A stretch of 64,000 nt of DNA from assembly GCF_949987515.2 (NCBI RefSeq), contig NW_027192659.1:930001-994000 (forward strand), in the 5' to 3' direction. Under the pieces are notes generated by a model. The model saw nothing but the letters and a program-made list of their open reading frames with translations, was not told the DNA's origin and did not search any database. Below are positions 9,661 to 22,290 of this stretch, one piece after another. This DNA is from Delphinus delphis. Lineage: Eukaryota > Chordata > Mammalia > Artiodactyla > Delphinidae. Position 1 is the stretch's first letter; every line of letters starts with the position of its first letter. Position numbers and translations under genes: made by a program.

Positions 9661-11239
9661 CCTGTCCTGCCTTTCTGGATTTTACACTTTTTTCAGATGG
9701 CCCTTTTGACCGGGTGGAAGTGAGACTTCATTGTAGTGCAGATTTCCTTTGCAAGCTTGCTTGGTTGGCCAAAAAGGGCGTATGCGTTTTTTCCTGAATA
9801 TATTCAGGAAGAAACGCATACGCACTTTTTGGCCAAGTGCATCATTGTGGACGTTCTGCCTCTTTTCCTATGCTTTCAATGCAATTCCAGTCTACCTCCT
9901 GAAATCGGTTTCCTGCAATTCTGCCCCGCTTTCAAGTCCTCTTGGCAGCCTTACTTCAGTGTATTTTTGGACGATAGCTGTCATTTATAACTCTGCAGGT
10001 TTGTGAATTACAGTGCCCCTGAGCTCCTTTCTTCAACTCGCTTTCTTGTGACCTGGCCGCAACACCGCAGGATGGCTTCAGGCCCTAATCTGGATCTGGC
10101 CTGGCATGCTGAGCCTTTGGTTAATTCCTCTTCCTGGTGGGAAATGAGAGTTAAATTTGCCCGTCCAGACACCTCCAGCTAGCCTCTCATTGGTTCTCGC
10201 TATTCCTGTTCATCTTCCGCAGAAATTGCAAACTGGGCCAAACAGGAGGTTAAAGGGACTGACTCTCCAAGTGGGGAGAGTGTTATTAAAGCGTCTGGAA
10301 TGTTGCACCCGAGTACAGGGTACGAAAACTGAGACATATTTGAACACGACTCCCGTTCACATGGTTGATCATACTCTGGGTTCCACATGCATGTTTTAGC
10401 TGAAGGAAGAATACCTTAAACCTGGAGAGTTGAGACCCGTGTAATGGGTACCATGCAATATGACTTCAAAGGGTCTTCATTTGCTCACCGAACCTCTCCA
10501 ATCCTATTACTGCTGCGTTTATGCCCCTGTACACACGCTTGATTCTCTTTTGGAGACATAGCAATCCATAGGTTTTAAGATACTTACTAGTCAGGTACAT
10601 TCTTAGGCGTTTAATATGGGGTTTTGAGTCCATTTCGTTGAGCAAGGAGTAGCTCTTGTCTATTCCATATTTGGCTTAAGGAACTTTATCTGTGCTCATT
10701 TCAATCTCTGGTTTTATGCAGCACCCCAACTCACCTTTCCCCTTAAGCAAGCATAAGTTGGTTTTCTAAATTTGAGACCCTGTTCTGTTTTGGAATGCAG
10801 TTCCTGTGTAGCCAAGTTTACATTCCGTGTATTAGTGATATCTTATGATGTTTCTTTTTCTGTGTGACTTATTTCAGTTAGAATCATCATACCTGAATCC
10901 ACTCATTTTGCTGCTAAGGGCCTGATGACACAGATTTCATTGCTGAGTGATATTGCTTTGTAAGTAAATACCACAACTTCTTTATCCATTTTTCACTTTC
11001 TGCGATGTTGAACTTGTACTGTAAACGAGGTTCTTGTAAACAGAGCCGTTCTAAACTTTGGGGTGGCTGTGTCTTTTTCATTTTAATTTCCCTAAGCTAT
11101 AGGACCATAAGTGGAAGTGCCCTAGGTTCTGTTGCTTTGTTTTTTAGATGTTTCAGGAAACACCATACACTTCTCCCAAGTGGTTCTTGGCAATTTACAT
11201 CCCGCCCATCAGCATAACAAGGCTCCCAGTTCTCCATGG
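9661..11239 (+). repeat. Satellite unit 7
   Basis: 1579 bp. Palindrome 9765-9836 has two right-arm mismatches (gaagaaacg, cgcactt). A mosaic: family 2 bases at ttttggaatgcag (near 10788), then family 1 at 11003. It shares gagtgttattaaagcg and a one-base-shorter gagtacagggtacg with unit 10. Confidence 0.95.
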
Positions 11240-12815
11240 CCTGTCCTGCCTTTCTGGATTTTACACTTTTTTCAGATGGCCCTTTTGACTGGGGGGAAGA
11301 GAGACTTCATTGTAGTGCAGATTTCCTTTGCAAGCTTGCTTGGTTGGCCAAAAAGGGCGTATGCGTTTTTTCCTGAATATATTCAGGAAGAAATGCATAC
11401 GCCCTTTTTGGCCAAGTGCATCCTTGTGGACGTTCTGCCTCTTTTCCTATGCTTTCAATGCAATTCCAGTCTACCTCCTGAAATCGGTTTCCTGCAATTC
11501 TGCCCCGCTTTCAAGTCCTCTTGGCAGCCTTACTTCAGTGTATTTTTGGACGATAGCTGTCATTTATAACTCTGCAGGTTTGTGAATTACAGTGCCCCTG
11601 AGCTCCTTTCTTCAACTCGCTTTCTTGTGACCTGGCCGCAACACCGCAGGATGGCTTCAGGCCCTAATCTGGTTCCGGCCTGGCATGCTGAGCCTTTGGT
11701 TAATTCCTCTTCCTGGTGGGAAATGAGAGTTAAATTTGCCCGTCCAGACACCTCCAGCTAGCCTCTCATTGGTTCTCGCTATTCCTGTTCATCTTCCGCA
11801 GAAATTGCAAACTGGGCCAAACAGGAGGTTAAAGGGACTGACTCTCCAAGTCGGGAGAGTGTTAGTAAAGCGTCTGGAATGTTTCACCCGAGTACCAGGG
11901 GAGGAAAACTGAGACATATTTGAACACGTCTCCCGTTCACATGGTTGATCATACTTGGGCTCCACATGCATGTTTTAGCTGAAGGAAGAATACCTTAAAC
12001 CTGGAGAATTGAAACCCGTGGAATGGGTACCATGCAATATGACTTCAAAGGGTCTTCATTTGCTCACGAACCTCTCCAATCCTATCACTGCTGCGTTTAT
12101 GCCCCTGTACACATGCTTGATTCTCTTTGGGAGACATAGCAATCCATAGGTTTTAAGATACTTACTAGTCAGGTGCATTCTTAGGCGTTTAATATGGGGT
12201 TTTGTGTCCATTTCGTTGAGCAAGGAGTAGCTCTTGTCTATTCCATATTTGGCTTAAGGAACTTTATCTGTGCTCATTTCAATCTCTGGTTTTATGCAGC
12301 ACCCCAACTCACCTTTCCCCTTAAGCAAACATAAGTTGGTTTTCTAAATTTGAGACCCTGTTCTGTTTTGGAATGCAGTTCCTGTGTAGCCAAGTTTCCA
12401 TTCCGTGTATTAGTGATATCTTATGATGTTTCTTTTTCTGTGTGACTTATTTCAGTTAGAATCATCGTACCTGAATCCACTCATGATGCTGCTACGGGCC
12501 TGATGACATAGATTTCATTGCTGAGTGATACTGCATTGTACGTAAGTACCACAAGTTCTTTATGCATTTTTCACTTTCTGTGATATTGAACTTGTACGGT
12601 AAACGAGGTTCTTGTAAACGGAGGCGTCCCAAACTTTGGGGTGGCTGTGTCTTTTTGATTTTAATTTCCCTAAGCTATAGGACCATAAGCGGAAGTGCCC
12701 TAGGCTCTGTTGCTTTGTTTTTAGATGTTTCAGGAAACACCATACACTTCTCCCAAGTGGTTGTTGGCAATTTACATCCCGCCATCAGCATAACAAGGCT
12801 CCCAGTTCTCCATGG
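11240..12815 (+). repeat. Satellite unit 8
   Basis: 1576 bp, the shortest unit. Palindrome 11344-11415 has two right-arm mismatches (gaagaaatg). Family 2 near 12582. It has lost a T in the tttgtttttagatg run and one c in cccgccatcagc. gaagagagactt and gcatccttgtgg are private. Confidence 0.95.
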
Positions 12816-14393
12816 CCTGTCCTGCCTTTCTGGATTTTACACTTTTTTCAGATGGCCCTTTTGACCGGGGGGAAGTGAGACTTCATTGTAGTGCAGATTT
12901 CCTTTGCAAGCTTGCTTGGTTGGCCAAAAAGGGCGTATGCGTTTTTTCCTGAATATATTCAGGAAAAAACGCATACGCCCTTTTTGGCCAAGTGCATCAT
13001 TGTGGACGTTCTGCCTCTTTTCCTATGCTTTCAATGCAATTCCAGTCTACCTCCTGAAATCGGTTTCCTGCAATTCTGCCCCGCTTTCAAGTCCTCTTGG
13101 CAGCCTTACTTCAGTGTATTTTTGGACGATAGCTGTCATTTATAACTCTGCAGGTTTGTGAATTACAGTGCCCCTGAGCTCCTTTCTTCAACTCGCTTTC
13201 TTGTGACCTGGCCGCAACACCGCAGGATGGCTTCAGGCCCTAATCTGGTTCCGGCACGGCACGCTGAGCCTTTGGTTATTTCCTCTTCCTGGTGGGAAAT
13301 GAGAGTTAAATTTGCCCGTCCAGACACCTCCAGCTAGCCTCTCATTGGTTCTCGCTATTCCTGTTCATCTTCCACAGAAATTGCAAACTGGGCCAAACAG
13401 GAGGTTAAAGGGACTGACTCTCCAAGTCGGGAGAGTGTTAGTAAAGCGTCTGGAATGTTGCACCCGAGTACCAGGGTACGAAAACTGAGACATATTTGAA
13501 CACGTCTCCCAATCACATGGTTGATCATACTCTAGGTTCCACATGCATGTTTTAGCTGAAGGAACAATACCTTACACCTGGGTAGTTTAAACCCGTGGAA
13601 TGGGTACCATGCATTATGACTTCAAAGGGCCTTCATTTGCTCACGAACCTCTCCAATCCTATCACTGCTGCATTTATGCCCCTGTACACATGCTTGATTC
13701 TCTTTCGGAGACATAGCAATCCATAGGTTTTAAGATACTTACTAGTCAGGTACATTCTTAGGCGTTTAATATGCGGTGTTGAGTCCATTTCGTTGAGCAA
13801 AGAGTAGCTCTTGTCTATTCCATATTTGGCTTAAGGAACTTTATCTGTGCTCATTTCAATCTCTGGTTTTATGCAGCACCCCAACTCACCTTTCCCCTTA
13901 AGCAAGCATAAGTTGGTTTTCTAAATTTGAGACCCTGTTCTGTTCTGTAATTCAGTTCCTGTGTAGCCAAGTTTACATTCCGTGTATTACTGATATCTTA
14001 TGATGTTTCTTTTTCTGTTGACTTATTTCAGTTAGAATCTTCATACCTGAATCCACTCATTGTGATGCTAAGGGCCTGATGACATAGATTTCATTGCTGA
14101 GTGATATTTCTTTGTAAGTAAATACCACAACTTCTTTATCCATTTTTCACTTTCTGCGATGTTGAATTTGTACTGTAAACGAGTTTCTTGTAAACAGAGC
14201 CGTTCCAAACTTTGGGGTGGCTGTGTCTTTTTGATTTTAATTTCCCTAAGCTATAGGACCATAAGTGGAAGTGCCCTAGGTTCTGTTGCTTTGTTTTTTA
14301 GATGTTTCAGGAAACACCATACACTTCTCCCGAGTGTCTGTTGGCAATTTACATCCCGCCCATCAGCATAACAAGGCTCCCAGTTCTCCATGG
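12816..14393 (+). repeat. Satellite unit 9
   Basis: 1578 bp. Palindrome 12920-12991 is perfect. Family 1 near 14157, with aatttgtactgtaaacgagtttc. Private variants: gaacaataccttacacc, gtagtttaaaccc, tgcattatgac and tctgttgactta (two bases lost). Confidence 0.95.
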
Positions 14394-15972
14394 CCTGTCC
14401 TGCCTTTCTGGATTTTACACTTTTTTCAGATGGCCCTTTTGACCGGGGGGAAGTGAGACTTCATTGTAGTGCAGATTTCCTTTGCAAGCTTGCTTGGTTG
14501 GCCAAAAAGTGCGTATGCGTTTTTTCCTGAATATATTCAGGAAAAAACGCATACGCCCTTTTTGGCCAAGTGCATCATTGTGGACGTTCTGCCTCTTTTC
14601 CTATGCTTTCAATGCAATTCCAGTCTACCTCCTGAAATCGGTTTCCTGCAATTCTGCCCCGCTTTCAAGTCCTCTTGGCAGCCTTACTTCAGTCTATTTT
14701 TGGACGATAGCTGTCATTTATAACTCTGCAGGTTTGTGAATTACAGTGCCGCTGAGCTCCTTTCTTCAACTCGCTTTCTTGTGACCTGGCCGCAACACCG
14801 CAGGATGGCTTCAGGCCCTAATCTGGTTCCGGCCTGGCATGCTGAGCCTTTGGTTAATTCCTCTTCCTGGTGGGAAATGAGAGTTAAATTTGCCCGTCCA
14901 GACACCTCCAGCTAGCCTCTCATTGGTTCTCGCTATTCCTGTTCATCTTCCGCAGAAATTGCAAACTGGGCCAAACAGGAGGTTAAAGGGACTGACTCTC
15001 CAAGTGGGGAGAGTGTTATTAAAGCGTCTGGAATGTTGCACCCGAGTACAGGGTACGAAAACTGAGACATATTTGAACACGTCTCCCGTTCACATGGTTG
15101 ATCATACTCTGGGTTCCACATGCATGTTTTAGCTGAAGGAAGAATACCTTAAACCTGGAGAGTTGAGACCCGTGTAATGGGTACCATGCAATATGACTTC
15201 AAAGGGTCTTCATTTGCTCACCGAACCTCTCCAATCCTATTACTGCTGCGTTTATGCCCCTGTACACACGTTTGATTCTCTTTTGGAGACATAGCAATCC
15301 ATAGGTTTTAAGATACTTACTAGTCAGGTACATTCTTAGGCGTTTAATATGGGGTTTTGAGTCCATTTCGTTGAGCAAGGAGTAGCTCTTGTCTATTCCA
15401 TATTTGGCTTAAGGAACTTTATCTGTACTCATTTCAATCTCTGGTTTTATGCAGCACCCCAACTCACCTTTCCCCTTAAGCAAGCATAAGTTGGTTTTCT
15501 AAATTTGAGACCCTGTTCTGTTTTGGAATGCAGTTCCTGTGTAGCCAAGTTTCCATTCCGTGTATTACTGATATCTTATGATGTTTCTTTTTCTGTGTGA
15601 CTTATTTCAGTTAGAATCATCGTACCTGAATCCACTCATTATGCTGCTACGGGCCTGATGACATAGATTTCATTGCTGAGTGATACTGCATTGTACGTAA
15701 GTACCACAAGTTCTTTATCCATTTTTCACTTTCTGTGATATTGAACTTGTACGGTAAACGAGGTTCTTGTAAACAGAGGCGTCCCAAACTTTGGGGTGGC
15801 TGTGTCTTTTTGATTTTAATTTCCCTAAGCTATAGGACCATAAGTGGAAGTGCCCTAGGCTCTGGTGCTTTGTTTTTTAGATGTTTCAGGAAACACCATA
15901 CACTTCTCCGGAGTGTCTGTTGGCAATTTACATCCCGCCCATCAGCATAACAAGGCTCCCAGTTCTCCATGG
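14394..15972 (+). repeat. Satellite unit 10
   Basis: 1579 bp. Palindrome 14498-14569 has one left-arm mismatch (aagtgcg). Family 2 near 15735. It matches unit 7 at rare sites (tgttattaaagcg, gagtacagggtac, attactgctgcg, cacacg) at a shift of 4733 bp. Confidence 0.95.
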
Positions 15973-17552
15973 CCTGTCCTGCCTTTCTGGATTTTACACT
16001 TTTTTCAGATGGCCCTTTTGACCGGGGGGAAGTGAGACTTCATTGTAGTGCAGATTTCCTTTGCAAGCTTGCTTGGTTGGCCAAAAAGGGCGTATGCGTT
16101 TTTTCCTGAATATATTCAGGAAAAAACGCATACGCCCTTTTTGGCCAAGTGCATCATTGTGGACGTTCTGCCTCTTTTCCTATGCTTTCAATGCAATTCC
16201 AGTCTACCTCCTGAAATCGGTTTCCTGCAATTCTGCCCCGCTTTCAAGTCCTCTTGGCAGCCTTACTTCAGTCTATTTTTGGACGATAGCTGTCATTTAT
16301 AACTCTGCAGGTTTGTGAATTACAGTGCCCCTGAGCTCCTTTCTTCAACTCGCTTTCTTGTGACCTGGCCGCAACACCACAGGATGGCTTCAGGCCCTAA
16401 TCTGGTTCCGGCATGGCACGCTGAGCCTTTGGTTATTTCCTCTTCCTGGTGGGAAATGAGAGTTAAATTTGCCCGTCCAGACACCTCCAGCTAGCCTCTC
16501 ATTGGTTCTCGCTATTCCTGTTCATCTTCCGCAGAAATTGCAAACTGTGCCAAACAGGCGGTTAAAGGCGCTGACTCTCCAAGTGGGGAGAGTGTTAGTA
16601 AAGCGTCTGGAATGTTGCACCCGAGTACCAGGGTACGAAAACTGAGACATATTTGAACACGTCTCCCGATCACATGGTTGATCATACTCTGGGTGCCACA
16701 TGCATGTTTTAGCTGAAGGAAGAATACCTTAAACCTGGAGAGTTAAGACCCGTGGAATGGGTACCATGCAATATGACTTCAAAGGGTCTTCATTTGCTCA
16801 CCGAACATCTCCAATCCTATCACTGCTGCGTTTATGCCCCTGTACACATGCTTGATTCTCTTTCGGAGACATAGCAATCCATAGGTTTTAAGATACTTAC
16901 TAGTCAGGTACATTCTTAGGCGTTTAATATGCGGTGTTGAGTCCATTTCGTTGAGCAAGGAGTAGCTCTTGTCTATTCCATATTTGGCTTAAGGAACTTT
17001 ATCTGTGCTCATTTCAATCTCTGGTTTTATGCAGCACCCCAACTCACCTTTACCCTTAAGCAAGCATAAGTTGGTTTTCTAAATTTGAGAACCTGTTCTG
17101 TTCTGTAATTCAGTTCCTGTGTAGCCAAGTTTCCATTCCGTGTATTACTGATATCTTATGATGTTTCTTTTTCTGTGTGACTTATTTCAGTTAGAATCAT
17201 CGTACCTGAATCCACTCATTATGCTGCTACGGGCCTGATGACATAGATTTCATTGCTGAGTGATACTGCATTGTACGTAAGTACCACAAGTTCTTTATCC
17301 ATTTTTCACTTTCTGTGATATTGAACTTGTACGGTAAACGAGGTTCTTGTAAACAGAGGCGTCCCAAACTTTGGGGTGGCTGTGTCTTTTTGATTTTAAT
17401 TTCCCTAAGCTATAGGACCATAAGTGGAAGTGCCCTAGGCTCTGGTGCTTTGTTTTTTAGATGTTTCAGGAAACACTATACACTTCTCCCGAGTGTCTGT
17501 TGGCAATTTACATCCCGCCCATCAGCATAACAAGGCTCCCAGTTCTCCATGG
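15973..17552 (+). repeat. Satellite unit 11
   Basis: 1580 bp. Palindrome 16077-16148 is perfect. Family 1 bases at ttctgtaattcag (17100) change to family 2 by cgtacctgaatcc (17200), so the unit is a mosaic. Private: caacaccacagg, caaacaggcgg and ctctgggtgcc. Confidence 0.95.
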
Positions 17553-19131
17553 CCTGTCCTGCCTTTCTGGATTTTACACTTTTTTCAGATGGCCCTTTTG
17601 ACCGGGGGGAAGTGAGACTTCATTGTAGTGCAGATTTCCTTTGCAAGCTTGCTTGGTTGGCCAAAAAGGGCGTATGCGTTTTTTCCTGAATATATTCAGG
17701 AAAAAACGCATACGCCCTTTTTGGCCAAGTGCATCATTGTGGACGTTCTGCCTCTTTTCCTATGCTTTCAATGCAATTCCAGTCTACCTCCTGAAATCGG
17801 TTTCCTGCAATTCTGCCCCGCTTTCAAGTCCTCTTGGCAGCCTTACTTCAGTATATTTTTGGACGATAGCTGTCATTTATAACTCTGCAGGTTTGTGAAT
17901 TACAGTGCCCCTGAGCTCCTTTCTTCAACTCGCTTTCTTGTGACCTGGCCGCAACACCGCAGGATGTCTTCAGGCCCTAATCTGGTTCCGGCACGGCACG
18001 CTGAGCCTTTGGTTAATTCCTCTTCCTGGTGGGAAATGAGAGTTAAATTTGCCCATCCAGACACCTCCAGCTAGTCTCTCATTGGTTCTCGCTATTCCTG
18101 TTCATCTTCCACAGAAATTGCAAACTGCGCTAAACAGGAGGTTAAAGGGACTGACTCTCCAAGTGGGGAGAGTGTTAGTAAAGCGTCTGGAATGTTGCAC
18201 CCGAGTACCAGGGGAGGAAAACTGAGACATATTTGAACACGTCTCCCGATCACATGGTTGATCATACTCTAGGTTCCACATGCATGTTTTAGCTGAAGGA
18301 AGAATACCTTAAACCTGGGTAGTTGAAACCCGTGGAATGGGTCCCATGCAATATGACTTCAAAGGGTCTTCATTTGCTCACGAACCTCTCCAATCCTATC
18401 ACTGCTGCGTTTATGCCCCTGTACACATGCTTGATTCTCTTTCGGAGACATAGCAATCCATAGGTTTTAAGATACTTACTAGTCAGGTACATTCTTAGGC
18501 GTTTAATATGCGGTGTTGAGTCCATTTCTTTGAGCAAGGAGTAGCTCTTGTCTATTCCATATTTGGCTTAAGGAACTTTATCTGTGCTCATTTCAATCTC
18601 TGGTTTTATGCAGCACCCCAACTCACCTTTCCCCTTAAGCAAGCATAAGTTGGTTTTCTAAATTTGAGACCCTGTTCTGTTCTGTAATTCAGTTCCTGTG
18701 TAGCCAAGTTTCCATTCCGTGTATTAGTGATATCTTATGATGTTTCTTTTTCTGTGTGACTTATTTCAGTTAGAATCATCGTACCTGAATCCACTCATTA
18801 TGCTGCTACGGGCCTGATGACATAGATTTCATTGCTGAGTGATACTGCATTGTACGTAAGTACCACAAGTTCTTTCTCCATTTTTTAAATTCTGTGATAT
18901 TGAACTTGTACGGTAAATGAGGTTCTTGTAAACAGAGCCGTCCCAAACTTTGGGGTGGCTGTTTCTTTTTGATTTTAATTTCCCTAAGCTATAGGACCAT
19001 AAGTGGAAGTGCCCTAGGCTCTGTTGCTTTGTTTTTTAGATGTTTCAGGAAACACCATACACTTCTCCCCAGTGTCTGTTGGCAATTTACATCCCGCCCA
19101 TCAGCATAACAAGGCTCCCAGTTCTCCATGG
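17553..19131 (+). repeat. Satellite unit 12
   Basis: 1579 bp. Palindrome 17657-17728 is perfect. A mosaic like unit 11, ending in family 2 near 18895. The usual ccatttttcactttctg is changed to ccattttttaaattctg at 18878-18894, a local cluster of substitutions. ctgtttctttttg near 18960 is also private. Confidence 0.95.
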
Positions 19132-20711
19132 CCTGTCCTGCCTTTCTGGATTTTACACTTTTTTCAGATGGCCCTTTTGACCGGGGGGAAGTGAGACTTC
19201 ATTGTAGTGCAGATTTCCTTTGCAAGCTTGCTTGGTTGGCCAAAAAGGGCGTATGCGTTTTTTCCTGAATATATTCAGGAAAAAACGCATACGCCCTTTT
19301 TGGCCAAGTGCATCATTGTGGACGTTCTGCCTCTTTTCCTATGCTTTCAATGCAATTGCAGTCTACCTCCTGAAATCGGTTTCCTGCAATTCTGCCCCGC
19401 TTTCAAGTCCTCTTGGCAGCCTTACTTCAGTCTATTTTTGGACGATAGCTGTCATTTATAACTCTGCAGGTTTGTGAATTACAGTGCCCCTGAGCTCCTT
19501 TCTTCAACTCGCTTTCTTTTGAGCTGGCCGCAACAGCGCAGGATGGCTTCAGGCCCTAATCTGGTTCCGGCACGGCACGCTGAGCCTTTGGTTAATTCCT
19601 CTTCCTGGTGGGAAATGAGAGTTAAATTTGCCCGTCCAGACACCTCCAGCTAGCCTCTCATTGGTTCTCGCTATTCCTGTTCATCTTCCGCAGAAATTGC
19701 AAACTGGGCCAAACAGGAGGTTAAAGGGACTGACTCTCCAAGTCGGGAGAGTGTTAGTAAAGCGTCTTGAATGTTGCACCCGAGTACCAGGGTAGTAAAA
19801 CTGGGACATATTTGAACACGTCTCCCGATCACATGGTTGATCATACTCTAGGTTCCACATGCATGTTTTAGCTGAAGGAAGAATACCTTAAACCTGGGTA
19901 GTTGAAACCCGTGGAATGGGTACCATGCAATATGACTTCAAAGGGTCTTCATTTGCTCACCGAACCTCTCCAATCCTATCACTGCTGCGTTTATGTCCCT
20001 GTACACATGCTTGATTCTCTTTCGGAGACATAGCAATCCATAGGTTTTAAGATACTTACTAGTCAGGTACATTCTTAGGCGTTTAATATGCGGTGTTGAG
20101 TCCATTTCGTTGAGCAAGGAGTAGCTCTTGTCTATTCCATATTTGGCTTAAGGAACTTTATCTGTGCTCATTTCAATCTCTGGTTTTATGCAGCACCCCA
20201 ACTCACCTTTCCCCTTAAGCAAGCATAAGTTGGTTTTCTAAATTTGAGAACCTGTTCTGTTCTGTAATTCAGTTCCTGTGTAGCCAAGTTTACAATCCGT
20301 GTATTAGTGATATCTTATGATGTTTCTTTTTCTGTGTGACTTATTTCAGTTAGAATCATCGTACCTGAATCCACTCATTATGCTGCTACGGGCCTGATGA
20401 CATAGATTTCATTGCTGAGTGATACTGCATTGTACGTAAGTACCACAAGTTCTTTATCCATTTTTCACTTTATGTGATATTGAACTTGTACGGTAAACGA
20501 GGTTCTTGTAAACAGAGGCATCCCAAACTTTGGGGTGGCTGTGTCTTTTTGATTTTAATTTCCCTAAGCTATAGGACCATAAGTGGAAGTGCCCTAGGCT
20601 CTGTTGCTTTGTTTTTTAGATGTTTCAGGAAACACCATACACTTCTCCCAAGTGTCTGTTGGCAATTTACATCCCGCCCATCAGCATAACAAGGCTCCCA
20701 GTTCTCCATGG
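19132..20711 (+). repeat. Satellite unit 13
   Basis: 1580 bp. Palindrome 19236-19307 is perfect. Family 2 near 20472, with ctttatgtgatattg. Private: caattgcagtc, caacagcgcagg, gggtagtaaaactggg and tttacaatccg. Confidence 0.95.
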
Positions 20712-22290
20712 CCTGTCCTGCCTTTCTGGATTTTACACTTTTTTCAGATGGCCCTTTTGACCGGGGGGAAGTGAGACTTCATTGTAGTGCAGATTTCCTT
20801 TGCAAGTTTGCTTGGTTGGCCAAAAAGGGCGTATGCGTTTTTTCCTGAATATATTCAGGAAAAAACGCATACGCCCTTTTTGGCCAAGTGCATCATTGTG
20901 GACGTTCTGCCTCTTTTCCTATGCTTTCAATGCAATTCCAGTCTACCTCCTGAAATCGGTTTCCTGCAATTCTGCCCCGCTTTCAAGTCCTCTTGGCAGC
21001 CTTACTTCAGTATATTTTTGGACGATAGCTGTCATTTATAACTCTGCAGGTTTGTGAATTACAGTGCCCCTGAGCTCCTTTCTTCAACTCGCTTTCTTGT
21101 GACCTGGCCGCAACACCGCAGGATGTCTTCAGGCCCTAATCTGGTTCTGGCACGGCACGCTGAGCCTTTGGTTAATTCCTCTTCCTGGTGGGAAATGAGA
21201 GTTAAATTTGCCCATCCAGACACCTCCAGCTAGTCTCTCATTGGTTCTCGCTATTCCTGTTCATCTTCCACAGAAATTGCAAACTAGGCCAAACAGGAGG
21301 TTAAAGGGACTGACTCTCCAAGTGGGGAGAGTGTTAGTAAAGCGTCTGGAATGTTGCACCCGAGTACCAGGGTACGAAAACTGAGACATATTTGAACACG
21401 TCTCCCGATCACATGGTTGATCATACTCTAGGTTCCACATGCATGTTTTAGCTGAAGGAAGAATACCTTAAACCTGGGTAGTTGAAACCCGTGGAATGGG
21501 TACCATGCAATATGACTTCAAAGGGTCTTCATTTGCTCACTGAACCTCTCCAATCCTATCACTGCTGCGTTTATGCCCCTGTACACATGCTTGATTCTCT
21601 TTCGGAGACATAGCAATCCATAGGTTTTAAGATACTTACTAGTCAGGTACATTCTTAGGCGTTTAATATGCGGTGTTGAGTCCATTTCGTTGAGCAAGGA
21701 GTAGCTCTTGTCTATTCCATATTTGGCTTAAGGAACTTTATCTGTGCTCATTTCCATCTCTGGTTTTATGCAGCACCCCAACTCACCTTTCCCCTTAAGC
21801 AAGCATAAGTTGGTTTCCTAAATTTGAGACCCTGTTCTGTTCTGTAATTCAGTTCCTGTGTAGCCAAGTTTACATTCCGTGTATTACTGATATCTTATGA
21901 TGTTTCTTTTTCTGTGTGACTTATTTCAGTTAGAATCATCATACCTGAATCCACTCATTGTGCTGCTAAGGGCCTGATGACACAGATTTCATTGCTGAGT
22001 GATATTGCTTTGTAAGTAAATACCACAACTTCTTTATCCATTTTTCACTTTCTGCGATGTTGAACTTGTACTGTAAACGAGGTTCTTGTAAACAGAGGCA
22101 TCCCAAACTTTGGGGTGGCTGTGTCTTTTTGATTTTAATTTCCCTAAGCTATAGGACCATAAGTGGAAGTGCCCTAGGTTCTGTTGCTTTGTTTTTAGAT
22201 GTTTCAGGAAACACCATACACTTCTCCCGAGTGGTTGTTGGCAATTTACATCCCGCCCATCAGCATAACAAGGCTCCCAGTTCTCCATGG
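20712..22290 (+). repeat. Satellite unit 14
   Basis: 1579 bp. Palindrome 20816-20887 is perfect. Family 1 near 22055, but followed by the family 2-like aggcatccc. One T is missing at tttgtttttagatg, which opens the minus-strand L1 ORF2 relic. It shares ggatgtcttcagg and cagtatattt with unit 12. Confidence 0.95.
22034..22288 (-). pseudogene. Relic of L1 ORF2 C-terminal reading frame
   Basis: In unit 14 the minus strand stays open for 84 codons because one T is missing from the usual gttttttagatg run. The translation contains GRSVWCFLKHLK, which lines up with the TVWRFLKDLK-type segment near the C-terminus of mammalian L1 ORF2. It is preceded by DVNCQQPL, where L1 has a cysteine/tryptophan-rich VNW/KLVQPLW-like segment. 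The frame starts and ends inside L1-derived DNA, carries no catalytic motif of the endonuclease or reverse transcriptase, and is a fossil rather than a gene. Unit 8 shares the same T deletion. This frame is the clearest protein-level sign of the L1 origin of the satellite. Confidence 0.6.

Noticed and set aside
11132..11569. The longest open frame, 145 codons, in units 7-8
   Set aside because: It is two ordinary satellite frames joined because a base change (gaagagagactt) removed a stop present in the other units. It is unique to one copy.
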